DNA from: Rikenellaceae bacterium
GTDB lineage: Bacteria > Bacteroidota > Bacteroidia > Bacteroidales > UBA932
Direction of reading: 5' to 3'
Assembly (NCBI GenBank): GCA_900769735.1
Contig: CAAGHY010000096.1
Span: 1-22,358 of the forward strand
DNA: 22,358 bases
The position numbers and the translations under genes are program-made. Shown piece after piece: positions 16,601 to 21,944 of the stretch; positions within the stretch are counted from its first letter, which is position 1; every line of letters begins with the position of its first letter. The notes beneath the pieces are model-generated. The model did not search any database. It had not been told where the DNA came from and worked only from the letters and a program-made list of their open reading frames with translations.

Positions 16601-17089
16601 AAGCAGGTGCCACAAAGTTTCAATGTACTTGTTGTCATAGGTAATGTAAGGGTTGTCCATATCCACCCAGTATCCTATTCTCTCAGTAAGTGCAACCCAC
16701 TCCTTTGTATATTTCATAACCTCCTTGCGGCAGGCGCTGTTGTATTCGTCTACTGAAATCTTCTTGCCTATATCCTCTTTGGTAATTCCCAACATCTTCT
16801 CCACACCCAGCTCTACTGGAAGGCCGTGAGTATCCCAACCCGCCTTTCTCTGAACAAGGTAACCGCTCTGAGTCTTGAACCTGCAGAACGAGTCCTTAAT
16901 TGCCCTTGCCATCACGTGGTGGATACCAGGCATACCGTTTGCTGAAGGAGGTCCCTCAAAGAACACAAATTTTTTGGCACCTTCCCTTGCTTTAAGGGTA
17001 TTTTCAAAGCATTTCTCAGCTTTCCATTTTTCAAGTATACTACGATTTATCTCTGTTAAATCAAGTTTTTTATATTCTGCGAAACCCAT
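13607..17089 (-). CDS. ileS: Isoleucyl-tRNA synthetase (eukaryote-like long form)
   Basis: A class Ia aminoacyl-tRNA synthetase of 1160 residues that charges tRNA-Ile in the cytoplasm. The HIGH signature appears as GIHHVM (about residues 55-60, after FEGPPSANGMP), the CP1 editing domain contains GWDTHGLPVE and the TEDGTGIVHIAPTFGADD stretch, and KMSKS appears as KMSKR (from residue 705). The tRNA-binding and anticodon domains fill the rest. The length and motif variants fit the eukaryote-like IleS type common in Bacteroidota, a type often associated with low mupirocin sensitivity; that phenotype is inference. The ATG at 17089 is chosen because the conserved N-terminus starts there and an upstream in-frame start at 17125 lies in the promoter box. 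It heads an operon with the DksA-like gene and lspA. Confidence 0.97.
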   Translation of the reverse strand: MGFAEYKKLDLTEINRSILEKWKAEKCFENTLKAREGAKKFVFFEGPPSANGMPGIHHVMARAIKDSFCRFKTQSGYLVQRKAGWDTHGLPVELGVEKMLGITKEDIGKKISVDEYNSACRKEVMKYTKEWVALTERIGYWVDMDNPYITYDNKYIETLWHLLKDIYGKGLLYKGYTIQPYSPAAGTGLSSHELNQPGCYRDVKDTTVVGQFKIKDPKPEMAQWGTPYFLAWTTTPWTLPSNVALCIGPKIEYVAVQTYNAYTGEKMTVVLAKNLLYNHFNRKAEELALEDYKPGDKLVPFKVVGEYKGPELVGMEYEQLIPWVKPVSVDADGKWSVAADKAFRIIPGDYVTTEDGTGIVHIAPTFGADDAFVAKAAGIPSLFMINKLGETRPMVDFTGKFYMMEELDEEFVKACVNVELYKEYQGRWVKNAYDPQFTVNNVFDEKAAAAAESLDVAICLMMKGENKAFKIEKHTHNYPHCWRTDKPVLYYPLDSWFIRTTAVQDELIALNKTINWKPESTGSGRFGKWLENLQDWNLSRSRYWGTPLPIWRTEDKKEEMCVGSAEELYNELEKSVAAGFMASNPLKDKGFVPGDFSKENYEKIDLHRPYVDGYILVSPSGQPMKRELDLIDVWFDSGAMPFAQEGLENLGKEQFGQTADFIAEGVDQTRGWFFTLHAISTMVNKRIAYKTVLSNGLVLDKVGNKMSKRLGNAVDPFIALDEYGADSLRWYMLTNAQPWDNLKFDFAGVDEVKRKFFGTLYNTYSFFALYANVDGFNNQAPQVPVENRPEIDRWIISYLNTLVKEVKACYEDYDVTSAGRKIQDFVCDHLSNWYVRLNRKRFWGGSMSEDKLAAYQTLYSCLETVAILAAPIAPFFMERLFLDLNAVSEMHTENSVHLVLMPEVDEKCIDKDLEERMALAQLSTSMVLALRKKVNIKVRQPLAKIIIPVLDSRIQEQLEKVKNLVLSEINVKEVEFITNTEGLITKKIKPNFKTLGKKYGKMMKDIAAAFAQFSQSDISAIEAAENYTFALPAGEVTLESADYEITSEDMPGWLVATEGKLTVAMDITITESLKKEGVARELINRIQNLRKEKDFEITDRVEVSIEKRDDVVESLAEFTEYVCEQTLCENIHLADSLENADEVEWGNDEVLRISIKLLNL

Positions 17090-17118
17090 TTTTGAGATTT
17101 TTATTATAAAAATTTGAA

Positions 17119-17149
17119 TTTGCAAAGATAAGATAAATACCTATTTTTG
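17119..17149 (+). promoter_or_regulatory. Promoter of cvpA, Bacteroidota consensus
   Basis: TTTG (17119-17122) is followed after exactly 19 bases by TATTTTTG (17142-17149), a full consensus match. The predicted start is about 12 bases before the ATG at 17168, which excludes the in-frame TTG at 17147 as a start codon. Confidence 0.8.
17123..17130 (-). promoter_or_regulatory. Putative -7 promoter box of the ileS operon
   Basis: The minus strand reads TATCTTTG then C, a full TAnnTTTG match, 33 bases before the ileS ATG. At 19 bases upstream the -33 position reads TTTT, one mismatch. It lies inside the spacer of the divergent cvpA promoter. Confidence 0.6.
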
Positions 17150-17167
17150 AAAAAAAATTACCTGCAG

Positions 17168-17668
17168 ATGAGTATAGGTTTATTGGATATTATAATTCTT
17201 GTAATTATTGCAGCCTCAGCAATATGGGGAATCTTCAAAGGTTTTGTAACACAGATTGTAAGTATTGCAGCTGTATTGCTTGGATTATGGTGCGCGTTCC
17301 GGTTTACAGCACAGATTTCAGCTCAGGTTAAGGAGCTGCTCTCACTTGAAGTTGCCCAGGACATATTGCACGTTATAATGTTTGCCGCAATATTGCTGGT
17401 TGTAATGATTGTTTCCCACTTCATAGGCAAAGGTATTGAGAAAATAATAAAGCTGAGTATGCTTGGATGGCTTAACCGTCTGCTTGGATTTCTTTTTGGT
17501 GCAATAAAGGCAACAATGCTCCTTTCCGTTATTGCATACATTGTAAATTATGCAAATAATTTGCTCCACATAATACCACAGAGCGTATTTTCAGGTTCTC
17601 AAGGTTATACCTTTCTTTTGAATTTCCAACAGAAAATTTTTCCTTTTTTAGAGAGGATTTTTTCTTAA
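17168..17668 (+). CDS. cvpA: CvpA family inner-membrane protein
   Basis: A 166-residue membrane protein of the CvpA family, named for colicin V production in E. coli but found widely and linked to envelope maintenance. Four hydrophobic segments are visible (about residues 5-24, 26-45, 62-84 and 100-125). The family N-terminus LDIIILVIIAASAIWGIFKG is clear, as is the loop GWLNRLLGFLFGAIKA. The start is set by the promoter position. It stands next to the peptide-export genes on the same strand, 87 bases ahead of the small membrane-protein gene. That gap holds only a weak GGATA/TATCC hairpin (17681-17695) and a -7-like CATTTTTG (17725-17732), so read-through into the export locus is possible. 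I see no proof of a functional link: cvpA next to ileS can be plain housekeeping. Confidence 0.88.
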   Translation: MSIGLLDIIILVIIAASAIWGIFKGFVTQIVSIAAVLLGLWCAFRFTAQISAQVKELLSLEVAQDILHVIMFAAILLVVMIVSHFIGKGIEKIIKLSMLGWLNRLLGFLFGAIKATMLLSVIAYIVNYANNLLHIIPQSVFSGSQGYTFLLNFQQKIFPFLERIFS

Positions 17669-17755
17669 GAAAAATTTTCAGGATAAATTTTATCCGTTTA
17701 CTGGCACATCTCATTGCGCAATTCCATTTTTGCAGAAACAAAATTGGAACGCGCT

Positions 17756-17911
17756 ATGCAGGAACATTTCACATCCATCAGAGAGCTTAGGGAATCACCC
17801 CAAAGGATTCTGCTTCCAACAAGGGAAAGCAGCGCACTCTTCATTGCCGCTCTGGCAATAACCCTTTTTCTGTCTGTAGTCTCATTCTTTTTTACATCAG
17901 TTTTACTATGA
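17756..17911 (+). CDS. Small single-span membrane protein, translationally coupled to the peptide exporter
   Basis: A 51-residue protein I do not recognise. The first 28 residues are charged and polar with several arginines (RELRESPQRILLPTRESS). The rest is a hydrophobic span (about 29-51, rich in Ala/Leu/Phe/Val) that ends at the C-terminus, so a tail-anchored protein with its N-terminus in the cytoplasm is likely. Its stop overlaps the exporter start as ATGA (17908-17911), indicating translational coupling and a shared task. The ATG at 17756 is preferred over an upstream TTG (17714) because GGA lies 8 bases before it and a -7-like box covers 17725-17732. It could be an exporter accessory subunit or an immunity protein; neither can be shown from sequence. 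Confidence 0.6.
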   Translation: MQEHFTSIRELRESPQRILLPTRESSALFIAALAITLFLSVVSFFFTSVLL

Positions 17912-20043
17912 GCACAGCCGGAATGTTAAAAAGCCTGTTCCATAAGGTACGGAACAATGCTGCATCAAACAATGCTGGTACAGATATAAGGCAGCACTAC
18001 AAATATGATTGCGGGGCAGCCTGTCTGGCCTCTGTAGCCGCATTCTACGGCACAAAGGCATCCTTGGCTCATATACGCATATTGTGCGGGTGCACACCAC
18101 AGGGAATCTCCCTGCAGGGTATCATTGACGGTGCTGGAAAGCTGGGATTTACTGCAAAAGGGTACAAATCAGAGACAAAGGACCTCAGCCAGCTGGTTGG
18201 ACTGGCAGCACCTGTAATTGCACATATAAAGGACAACACCGGCTTCTACCATTTTGTAACCATCTACAATATAGATGGAACAACCCTGCAGATAATGGAC
18301 CCTACAGAGGGTAAAAAAAGGAAATGTACACACAATGAATTTATAGAGAGCTGGACCGGATATATCATTACAGTTGTACCCGGTGCAGGATCCGGCAAAA
18401 GCAATTGGGTCCAATCTACCGCTTCCCGTCACTTGCTTGCTTTACTCACTTCCAATCTCAGGGAAGTCACCCTTGCTTTTGCCGGTTCAATTGTAATCAC
18501 ATTTGCCGGACTGGGAATAACATTCCTGCTACAGCAACTTATAGACAACATTGTTCCGCAAGGGAACAGCACCGCAATGATGGCAATGGGGATACTTGCA
18601 TTTTCACTTATGCTCCTCTCCCTCTACCTGGGCTACTGCACAACAGGATACCTGATACGTTGCAGCCTCAAGCTGGAGACATCCCTCACTGCCAGATATG
18701 TGGAAAAGATATTTTCCCTTCCGCAGGAGTTCTTTGAAAACTATCTGGCAGGTGACATCTCCTCCAGAAGGGATGACATAAATTCCATCAGGGCCTTCAT
18801 TACCAATGGGGTAATTGGAATTGCAACCAGCATAATCACCATACTTGCATCACTTGTAGTAATGTTCTTCTACAACCCCAAACTTGCGGTTCTGATAACA
18901 CTCTTCATCCCGGCATATTGGGGACTGTACAAACTGTCGGGATACATATACAGGAAATACAGCAAGGAGATTGCCTGCGCCAATGCTTCACTGGAATCCT
19001 CCCTGCTGGAGGGGATTTCCGGAATTGCAGCAATCAGACATTACGGGGCACATCAGATTGCCCTGGGCAGAATTGAAAGGAACATTGTGGATCTTGCCGG
19101 AAAACTGAACAGTTCCGCAAACGCAATGAACCTGTTTGAAACATCCGTGCAGGGGGTATCCAAACTGCTGGTATGCCTTATCCTTACGGTGGGGGCTTCA
19201 GCTGTAGCTGCTGGGGAGATGAGCATTGGAGAACTTGTGGGATTCTATTCCATCTGCACATTTTTCACGGTTCCCCTCAATTCCCTGATAGATACAAGCA
19301 GAAAAATATCGGGAACAAAAGTATCCTGTGAGAGGATTTTTGAGATTCTTGATCTTCCCGATGAATTCTCTCCTGTAGACGGTATCCGGCCGGATATGGT
19401 GATAGGGAACATCACCCTGCACTCTGTGGGTTTCAGGTTCCCGGGAAGGGAAAGCCTGCTGCACGATGTTTCACTTTCTGTGCCCACAGGGAAAATTACC
19501 CTCATAAAAGGGGAAAGCGGATGCGGAAAGAGCACCATTGCCAAACTGCTCCTCAGGGAGAGGGTTCCCAGTGGCGGCAAAATATGTTATGCAGGGGTGG
19601 ACATCTCCCTGTTCAACCTGAAGCAATGGAGGGATATGATAGGATATGTGCCACAGGAAAGCACCCTTTTGAATGCCACCATTCTTGAAAACATTACCCT
19701 AAGGAAGGAGGGGGCGGATATCGGGCGTGCCCTTGAAATTTGCACAATGCTGAATATGACAGCAATGATACAAAGGTTTCCCCTTGGGCTCCTCACTCAG
19801 GCAGGGCAGGAAGGGAACGGACTGTCGGGAGGAGAATGCCAGAAAATTTCCATTGCCAGGGCTTTGTACAAAGATGCACAGATATACATTTTTGATGAGG
19901 TTACCTCTTCACTTGATCCTGTAAGCGAGAAATATGTACTTGCGGCTATGGCCAATTTGAGGGAGAAGGGGAAAACGGTAATTTTCATTACCCACAAGGA
20001 TACGGGTAATTCTATTGCAGACAACGTTGTTACAATAAATTGA
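17908..20043 (+). CDS. Peptidase-containing ABC transporter (C39 peptidase - TMD - NBD), double-glycine peptide exporter
   Basis: A 711-residue inner-membrane exporter that cuts leader peptides after a Gly-Gly motif and exports the mature peptide. The N-terminal C39 domain (about 25-150) has the oxyanion Gln29, catalytic Cys35 in YDCGAACLASV, His115 in FYHFVTIY and Asp131 in IMDPTEG. The Q-to-C and H-to-D spacings (6 and 16) fit known C39 exporters, so the protease should be active. A six-helix transmembrane domain spans about 180-465. The nucleotide-binding domain has Walker A GESGCGKST (Lys541), Q-loop VPQES, signature GLSGGE, Walker B IYIFDE with catalytic Glu, and the switch His in FITHKD. 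It overlaps the 51-residue membrane protein by 4 bases and is followed 42 bases later by two genes for double-glycine-leader peptides, its probable substrates. Confidence 0.95.
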   Translation: MSTAGMLKSLFHKVRNNAASNNAGTDIRQHYKYDCGAACLASVAAFYGTKASLAHIRILCGCTPQGISLQGIIDGAGKLGFTAKGYKSETKDLSQLVGLAAPVIAHIKDNTGFYHFVTIYNIDGTTLQIMDPTEGKKRKCTHNEFIESWTGYIITVVPGAGSGKSNWVQSTASRHLLALLTSNLREVTLAFAGSIVITFAGLGITFLLQQLIDNIVPQGNSTAMMAMGILAFSLMLLSLYLGYCTTGYLIRCSLKLETSLTARYVEKIFSLPQEFFENYLAGDISSRRDDINSIRAFITNGVIGIATSIITILASLVVMFFYNPKLAVLITLFIPAYWGLYKLSGYIYRKYSKEIACANASLESSLLEGISGIAAIRHYGAHQIALGRIERNIVDLAGKLNSSANAMNLFETSVQGVSKLLVCLILTVGASAVAAGEMSIGELVGFYSICTFFTVPLNSLIDTSRKISGTKVSCERIFEILDLPDEFSPVDGIRPDMVIGNITLHSVGFRFPGRESLLHDVSLSVPTGKITLIKGESGCGKSTIAKLLLRERVPSGGKICYAGVDISLFNLKQWRDMIGYVPQESTLLNATILENITLRKEGADIGRALEICTMLNMTAMIQRFPLGLLTQAGQEGNGLSGGECQKISIARALYKDAQIYIFDEVTSSLDPVSEKYVLAAMANLREKGKTVIFITHKDTGNSIADNVVTIN

Positions 20044-20085
20044 GCTGGCTCAGAGTGGTAACCTACGCAGCACTTATCGGTAGGG

Positions 20086-20295
20086 ATGTTAAAAAAATTT
20101 GTTATGAAAGAGATTGATTTGCGCGGCAGCAATTTTGTCTGCCTGGAGATGGAACAAATGCAGTATGTTATGGGTGGTACAGCTGTTGAGTGCCTGGACG
20201 GATTCTGGGATTATGTAAAGAAGGCTGTTGACTTCATTATGGAGTACCACAAGGACATTATTGAGGGTTTCAAGAAAGGATGGAACAAATTTTAA
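20086..20295 (+). CDS. Double-glycine-leader peptide 1 (putative exported bacteriocin-like or signal peptide)
   Basis: A 69-residue precursor. The leader ends in VCLEMEQMQYVMGG (Gly30-Gly31), a C39 cleavage motif, leaving a 38-residue core that begins TAVECLDG and ends FKKGWNKF. The core is an amphipathic, mostly helical pattern with 7 acidic and 6 Lys residues, two Trp, one Cys (Cys36), and a GFKKG (GxxxG) motif near the end. No known family is recognised. Two starts are possible: ATG 20086 (used here, with GTAGGG immediately upstream) and ATG 20104 (MKEIDLRG, A/T-rich upstream), which would give a 25-residue leader. It follows the exporter by 42 bases and precedes the second peptide gene by 18, so it is probably in the same transcript. 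The cysteine could be unmodified, oxidised or paired with that of peptide 2. Confidence 0.8.
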   Translation: MLKKFVMKEIDLRGSNFVCLEMEQMQYVMGGTAVECLDGFWDYVKKAVDFIMEYHKDIIEGFKKGWNKF

Positions 20296-20303
20296 ATTAA
20301 AAA

Positions 20304-20309
20304 AGGAGG
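20304..20309 (+). promoter_or_regulatory. Strong Shine-Dalgarno sequence of peptide gene 2
   Basis: AGGAGG lies 4 bases before the ATG at 20314. Full-length sites like this are rare in the window, where most genes have weak or no such sequence. It confirms the short downstream frame as a gene and suggests high translation. Confidence 0.8.
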
Positions 20310-20313
20310 AATT

Positions 20314-20487
20314 ATGAAAACATTGGTAGAACTTCAGATGAATGAGGCCTCTGCAATTATGGGAGGAAGAGATGAACAGACTGCACAACTTGTGTCATTC
20401 ATTGCAGAGTGCATAGGATCCATTGCCAAAATGATCTATATGGCAAACCAGTTCAGAAAAATGCTCCTTACACCAAATGCAATGTAA
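20314..20487 (+). CDS. Double-glycine-leader peptide 2 (putative exported bacteriocin-like or signal peptide)
   Basis: A 57-residue precursor, easily missed because of its size. The leader MKTLVELQMNEASAIMGG (18 residues) aligns without gaps to that of peptide 1 over the last 14 positions, sharing V, L, M, M and GG at -14, -12, -10, -3, -2 and -1. After cleavage the core is 39 residues, from RDEQTAQL to LLTPNAM: hydrophobic, Met-rich, net charge about +1, one Cys (Cys33) and an AECIG (AxxxG) motif. The core has no similarity to that of peptide 1. The frame is supported by a strong ribosome-binding site and by the leader match. It is the last small gene before a long hairpin and the TolC gene. 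Likely substrate of the C39 exporter; activity unknown. Confidence 0.82.
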   Translation: MKTLVELQMNEASAIMGGRDEQTAQLVSFIAECIGSIAKMIYMANQFRKMLLTPNAM

Positions 20488-20525
20488 TGTGTTTATAACT
20501 TAGGCACAACATTTGGTATAACATT

Positions 20526-20572
20526 GGGAGGGTGCCAAAAGGTGGGAATTTGCACTTTTGGGTATCCCTCCC
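20526..20572 (+). other. Long RNA hairpin between the peptide genes and the TolC gene
   Basis: GGGAGGG (20526-20532) pairs with CCCTCCC (20566-20572), and inside it CCAAAAG-GTG pairs with CACTTTTGG with a single bulged G, around an 8-base loop (20545-20552). It is 38 bases after the second peptide stop. No T-run follows, so it is not a standard terminator. It may protect the 3' end of the peptide mRNA or partly end transcription. Confidence 0.6.
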
Positions 20573-20587
20573 TTCAGCAATTTTATG

Positions 20588-20595
20588 TAACTTTG
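20588..20595 (+). promoter_or_regulatory. Putative -7 promoter box for tolC and the adaptor
   Basis: TAACTTTG fully matches TAnnTTTG and lies 16 bases before the tolC ATG. No TTTG stands 19 bases upstream (the nearest is 27 away, in the hairpin), so activity is uncertain and may need an activator. Confidence 0.45.
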
Positions 20596-20611
20596 TTTTG
20601 TAATTCAGGTT

Positions 20612-21934
20612 ATGAGGATTTTCAGGTACATACTTACGGCAAGTGCTGCAATCTTGCTATGCAACAGCTCTTTTTCACAGGAGAAATGGAGCCTGGAAAA
20701 GTGCATCACGCACGCCAGGGAAAACAATCTGCAGATAAAGCAGCAGGAGATAGCAGTTGAACAGGCAGGTAATGAACTTCTGGCGGCAAAAATGGAATAC
20801 ATTCCATCTGTCAATGCCTCTATGAACCACAATTTGAGCTGGGGACGCTCCGTAAACCTGAATGATCTGGAAATCATAGAGAACCGGATGTCGCAGAGCA
20901 CATCCCTCAATCTCTCCGCATCCATTCCGCTTTTTGAAGGTATGAGAAAGCAGAACACCGTTAAAAGTCAGATGAAACAGCTGGAAATTGCAGGTGTCAA
21001 TGTGGAGAAACTGAAAGATGAGATTTCATTGTCGGTTGCAAGGGGATACCTTCAGGTGCTGCTTGGATATGAGATAGAGAAGAGTGCAGTTGAAAGCTGC
21101 AACAGCCTCCAGGAACAGGTTGAAAAATGCCGTACAATGGTTGAGGCCGGCTCCCTTGCATACAGTTCACTTCTTGAACTTGAAGCACAGCTTGCAAACG
21201 AGAGGGTTCAGGTTGTTACAGCAAAGAACAATGTACGCAGCAATATACTTGCCCTTGCACAGCTTCTGGATATAGAGGATTACAGCAACTTTTCCATTGA
21301 GATACCTGAAACAGGGCACCTTACCCTTTCATTGCCGGAAGAAGATGTGGAGCAGATATTTGATATGGCCTCTTCAATGCCGGTCATAAAGGGGGCGGAG
21401 CTGGCAGTTGAACAGAGCAAACTGCAGTATAAGATACAGAAGGGGGCAGCCCTTCCTACCCTCTCCTTCAGCGCCGGATACGGAACCTATTACAGCAATA
21501 ACCAGGATACCCCGTTTTTCTCACAGTTCAACAACAACCGTAACCCGTCTATGGGTTTCGGATTGAGCATTCCTATCTTCAACAATTTGAGGACCAATAC
21601 ATCAATAAAGAATGCCAGACTCAATGTAAAGAACAGGGAAACTGAGCTTGACCTTACACGCCAGAATCTGAAGAAAGAGATCCAGCAGGCTTATAGTGAG
21701 GCGGTGGCAAGTTTTGAGAAATTCAATGCCGCCATACAGAATTTGGCATCGGCACAGGAGTCATTCAAGTATTCCCAGGAGAAATTCAACGCAGGTATGC
21801 TGAGCGGAACAGATTATACAATTGCAAAAACAAATCTACTGAAAGCACAATCTGAATGCATACAGAGCAAATTCCAGTACATCTTCCAGCTTAAGGTGCT
21901 GGATTACTACAAGAATGTTCCACTAACATTGTAA
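20612..21934 (+). CDS. TolC-family outer-membrane efflux protein
   Basis: A 440-residue outer-membrane channel of the OEP/TolC family, the exit duct of type I and tripartite export systems. A signal peptide (residues 1-22, cleavage near SFS-Q) leads to two matching halves, each with a long helical hairpin (roughly 30-215 and 235-430) and beta-strand motifs, for instance LSASIPLFEG (about 100) in the first half and GFGLSIPIFNN (about 313) in the second. The repeat pair ASIPLFEG / LSIPIFNN marks the membrane strands of the two halves. The C-terminus runs FKYSQEKFNAGMLSGTDYTIAKTNLLKAQ, a family hallmark. The adaptor gene follows after 10 bases. It is separated from the peptide genes by 124 bases with a hairpin and a possible promoter, so it may form its own unit with the adaptor. 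Confidence 0.93.
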   Translation: MRIFRYILTASAAILLCNSSFSQEKWSLEKCITHARENNLQIKQQEIAVEQAGNELLAAKMEYIPSVNASMNHNLSWGRSVNLNDLEIIENRMSQSTSLNLSASIPLFEGMRKQNTVKSQMKQLEIAGVNVEKLKDEISLSVARGYLQVLLGYEIEKSAVESCNSLQEQVEKCRTMVEAGSLAYSSLLELEAQLANERVQVVTAKNNVRSNILALAQLLDIEDYSNFSIEIPETGHLTLSLPEEDVEQIFDMASSMPVIKGAELAVEQSKLQYKIQKGAALPTLSFSAGYGTYYSNNQDTPFFSQFNNNRNPSMGFGLSIPIFNNLRTNTSIKNARLNVKNRETELDLTRQNLKKEIQQAYSEAVASFEKFNAAIQNLASAQESFKYSQEKFNAGMLSGTDYTIAKTNLLKAQSECIQSKFQYIFQLKVLDYYKNVPLTL

Positions 21935-21944
21935 TTTAAGCATT

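Noticed and set aside
17147..17170. TTG at 17147 as an alternative cvpA start
   Set aside because: It lies inside the -7 box of the cvpA promoter and would not be in the transcript; ATG 17168 starts the conserved CvpA N-terminus.
17168..17668. CvpA as a bacteriocin-production gene tied to the peptide locus
   Set aside because: The name is historical, the family is widespread in genomes without bacteriocins, and cvpA has its own consensus promoter. Adjacency alone does not show a link.
20044..20085. A separate consensus promoter for the peptide genes
   Set aside because: No TAnnTTTG box lies between the exporter stop and ATG 20086; the peptide genes are more likely read with the exporter or from a promoter within it.
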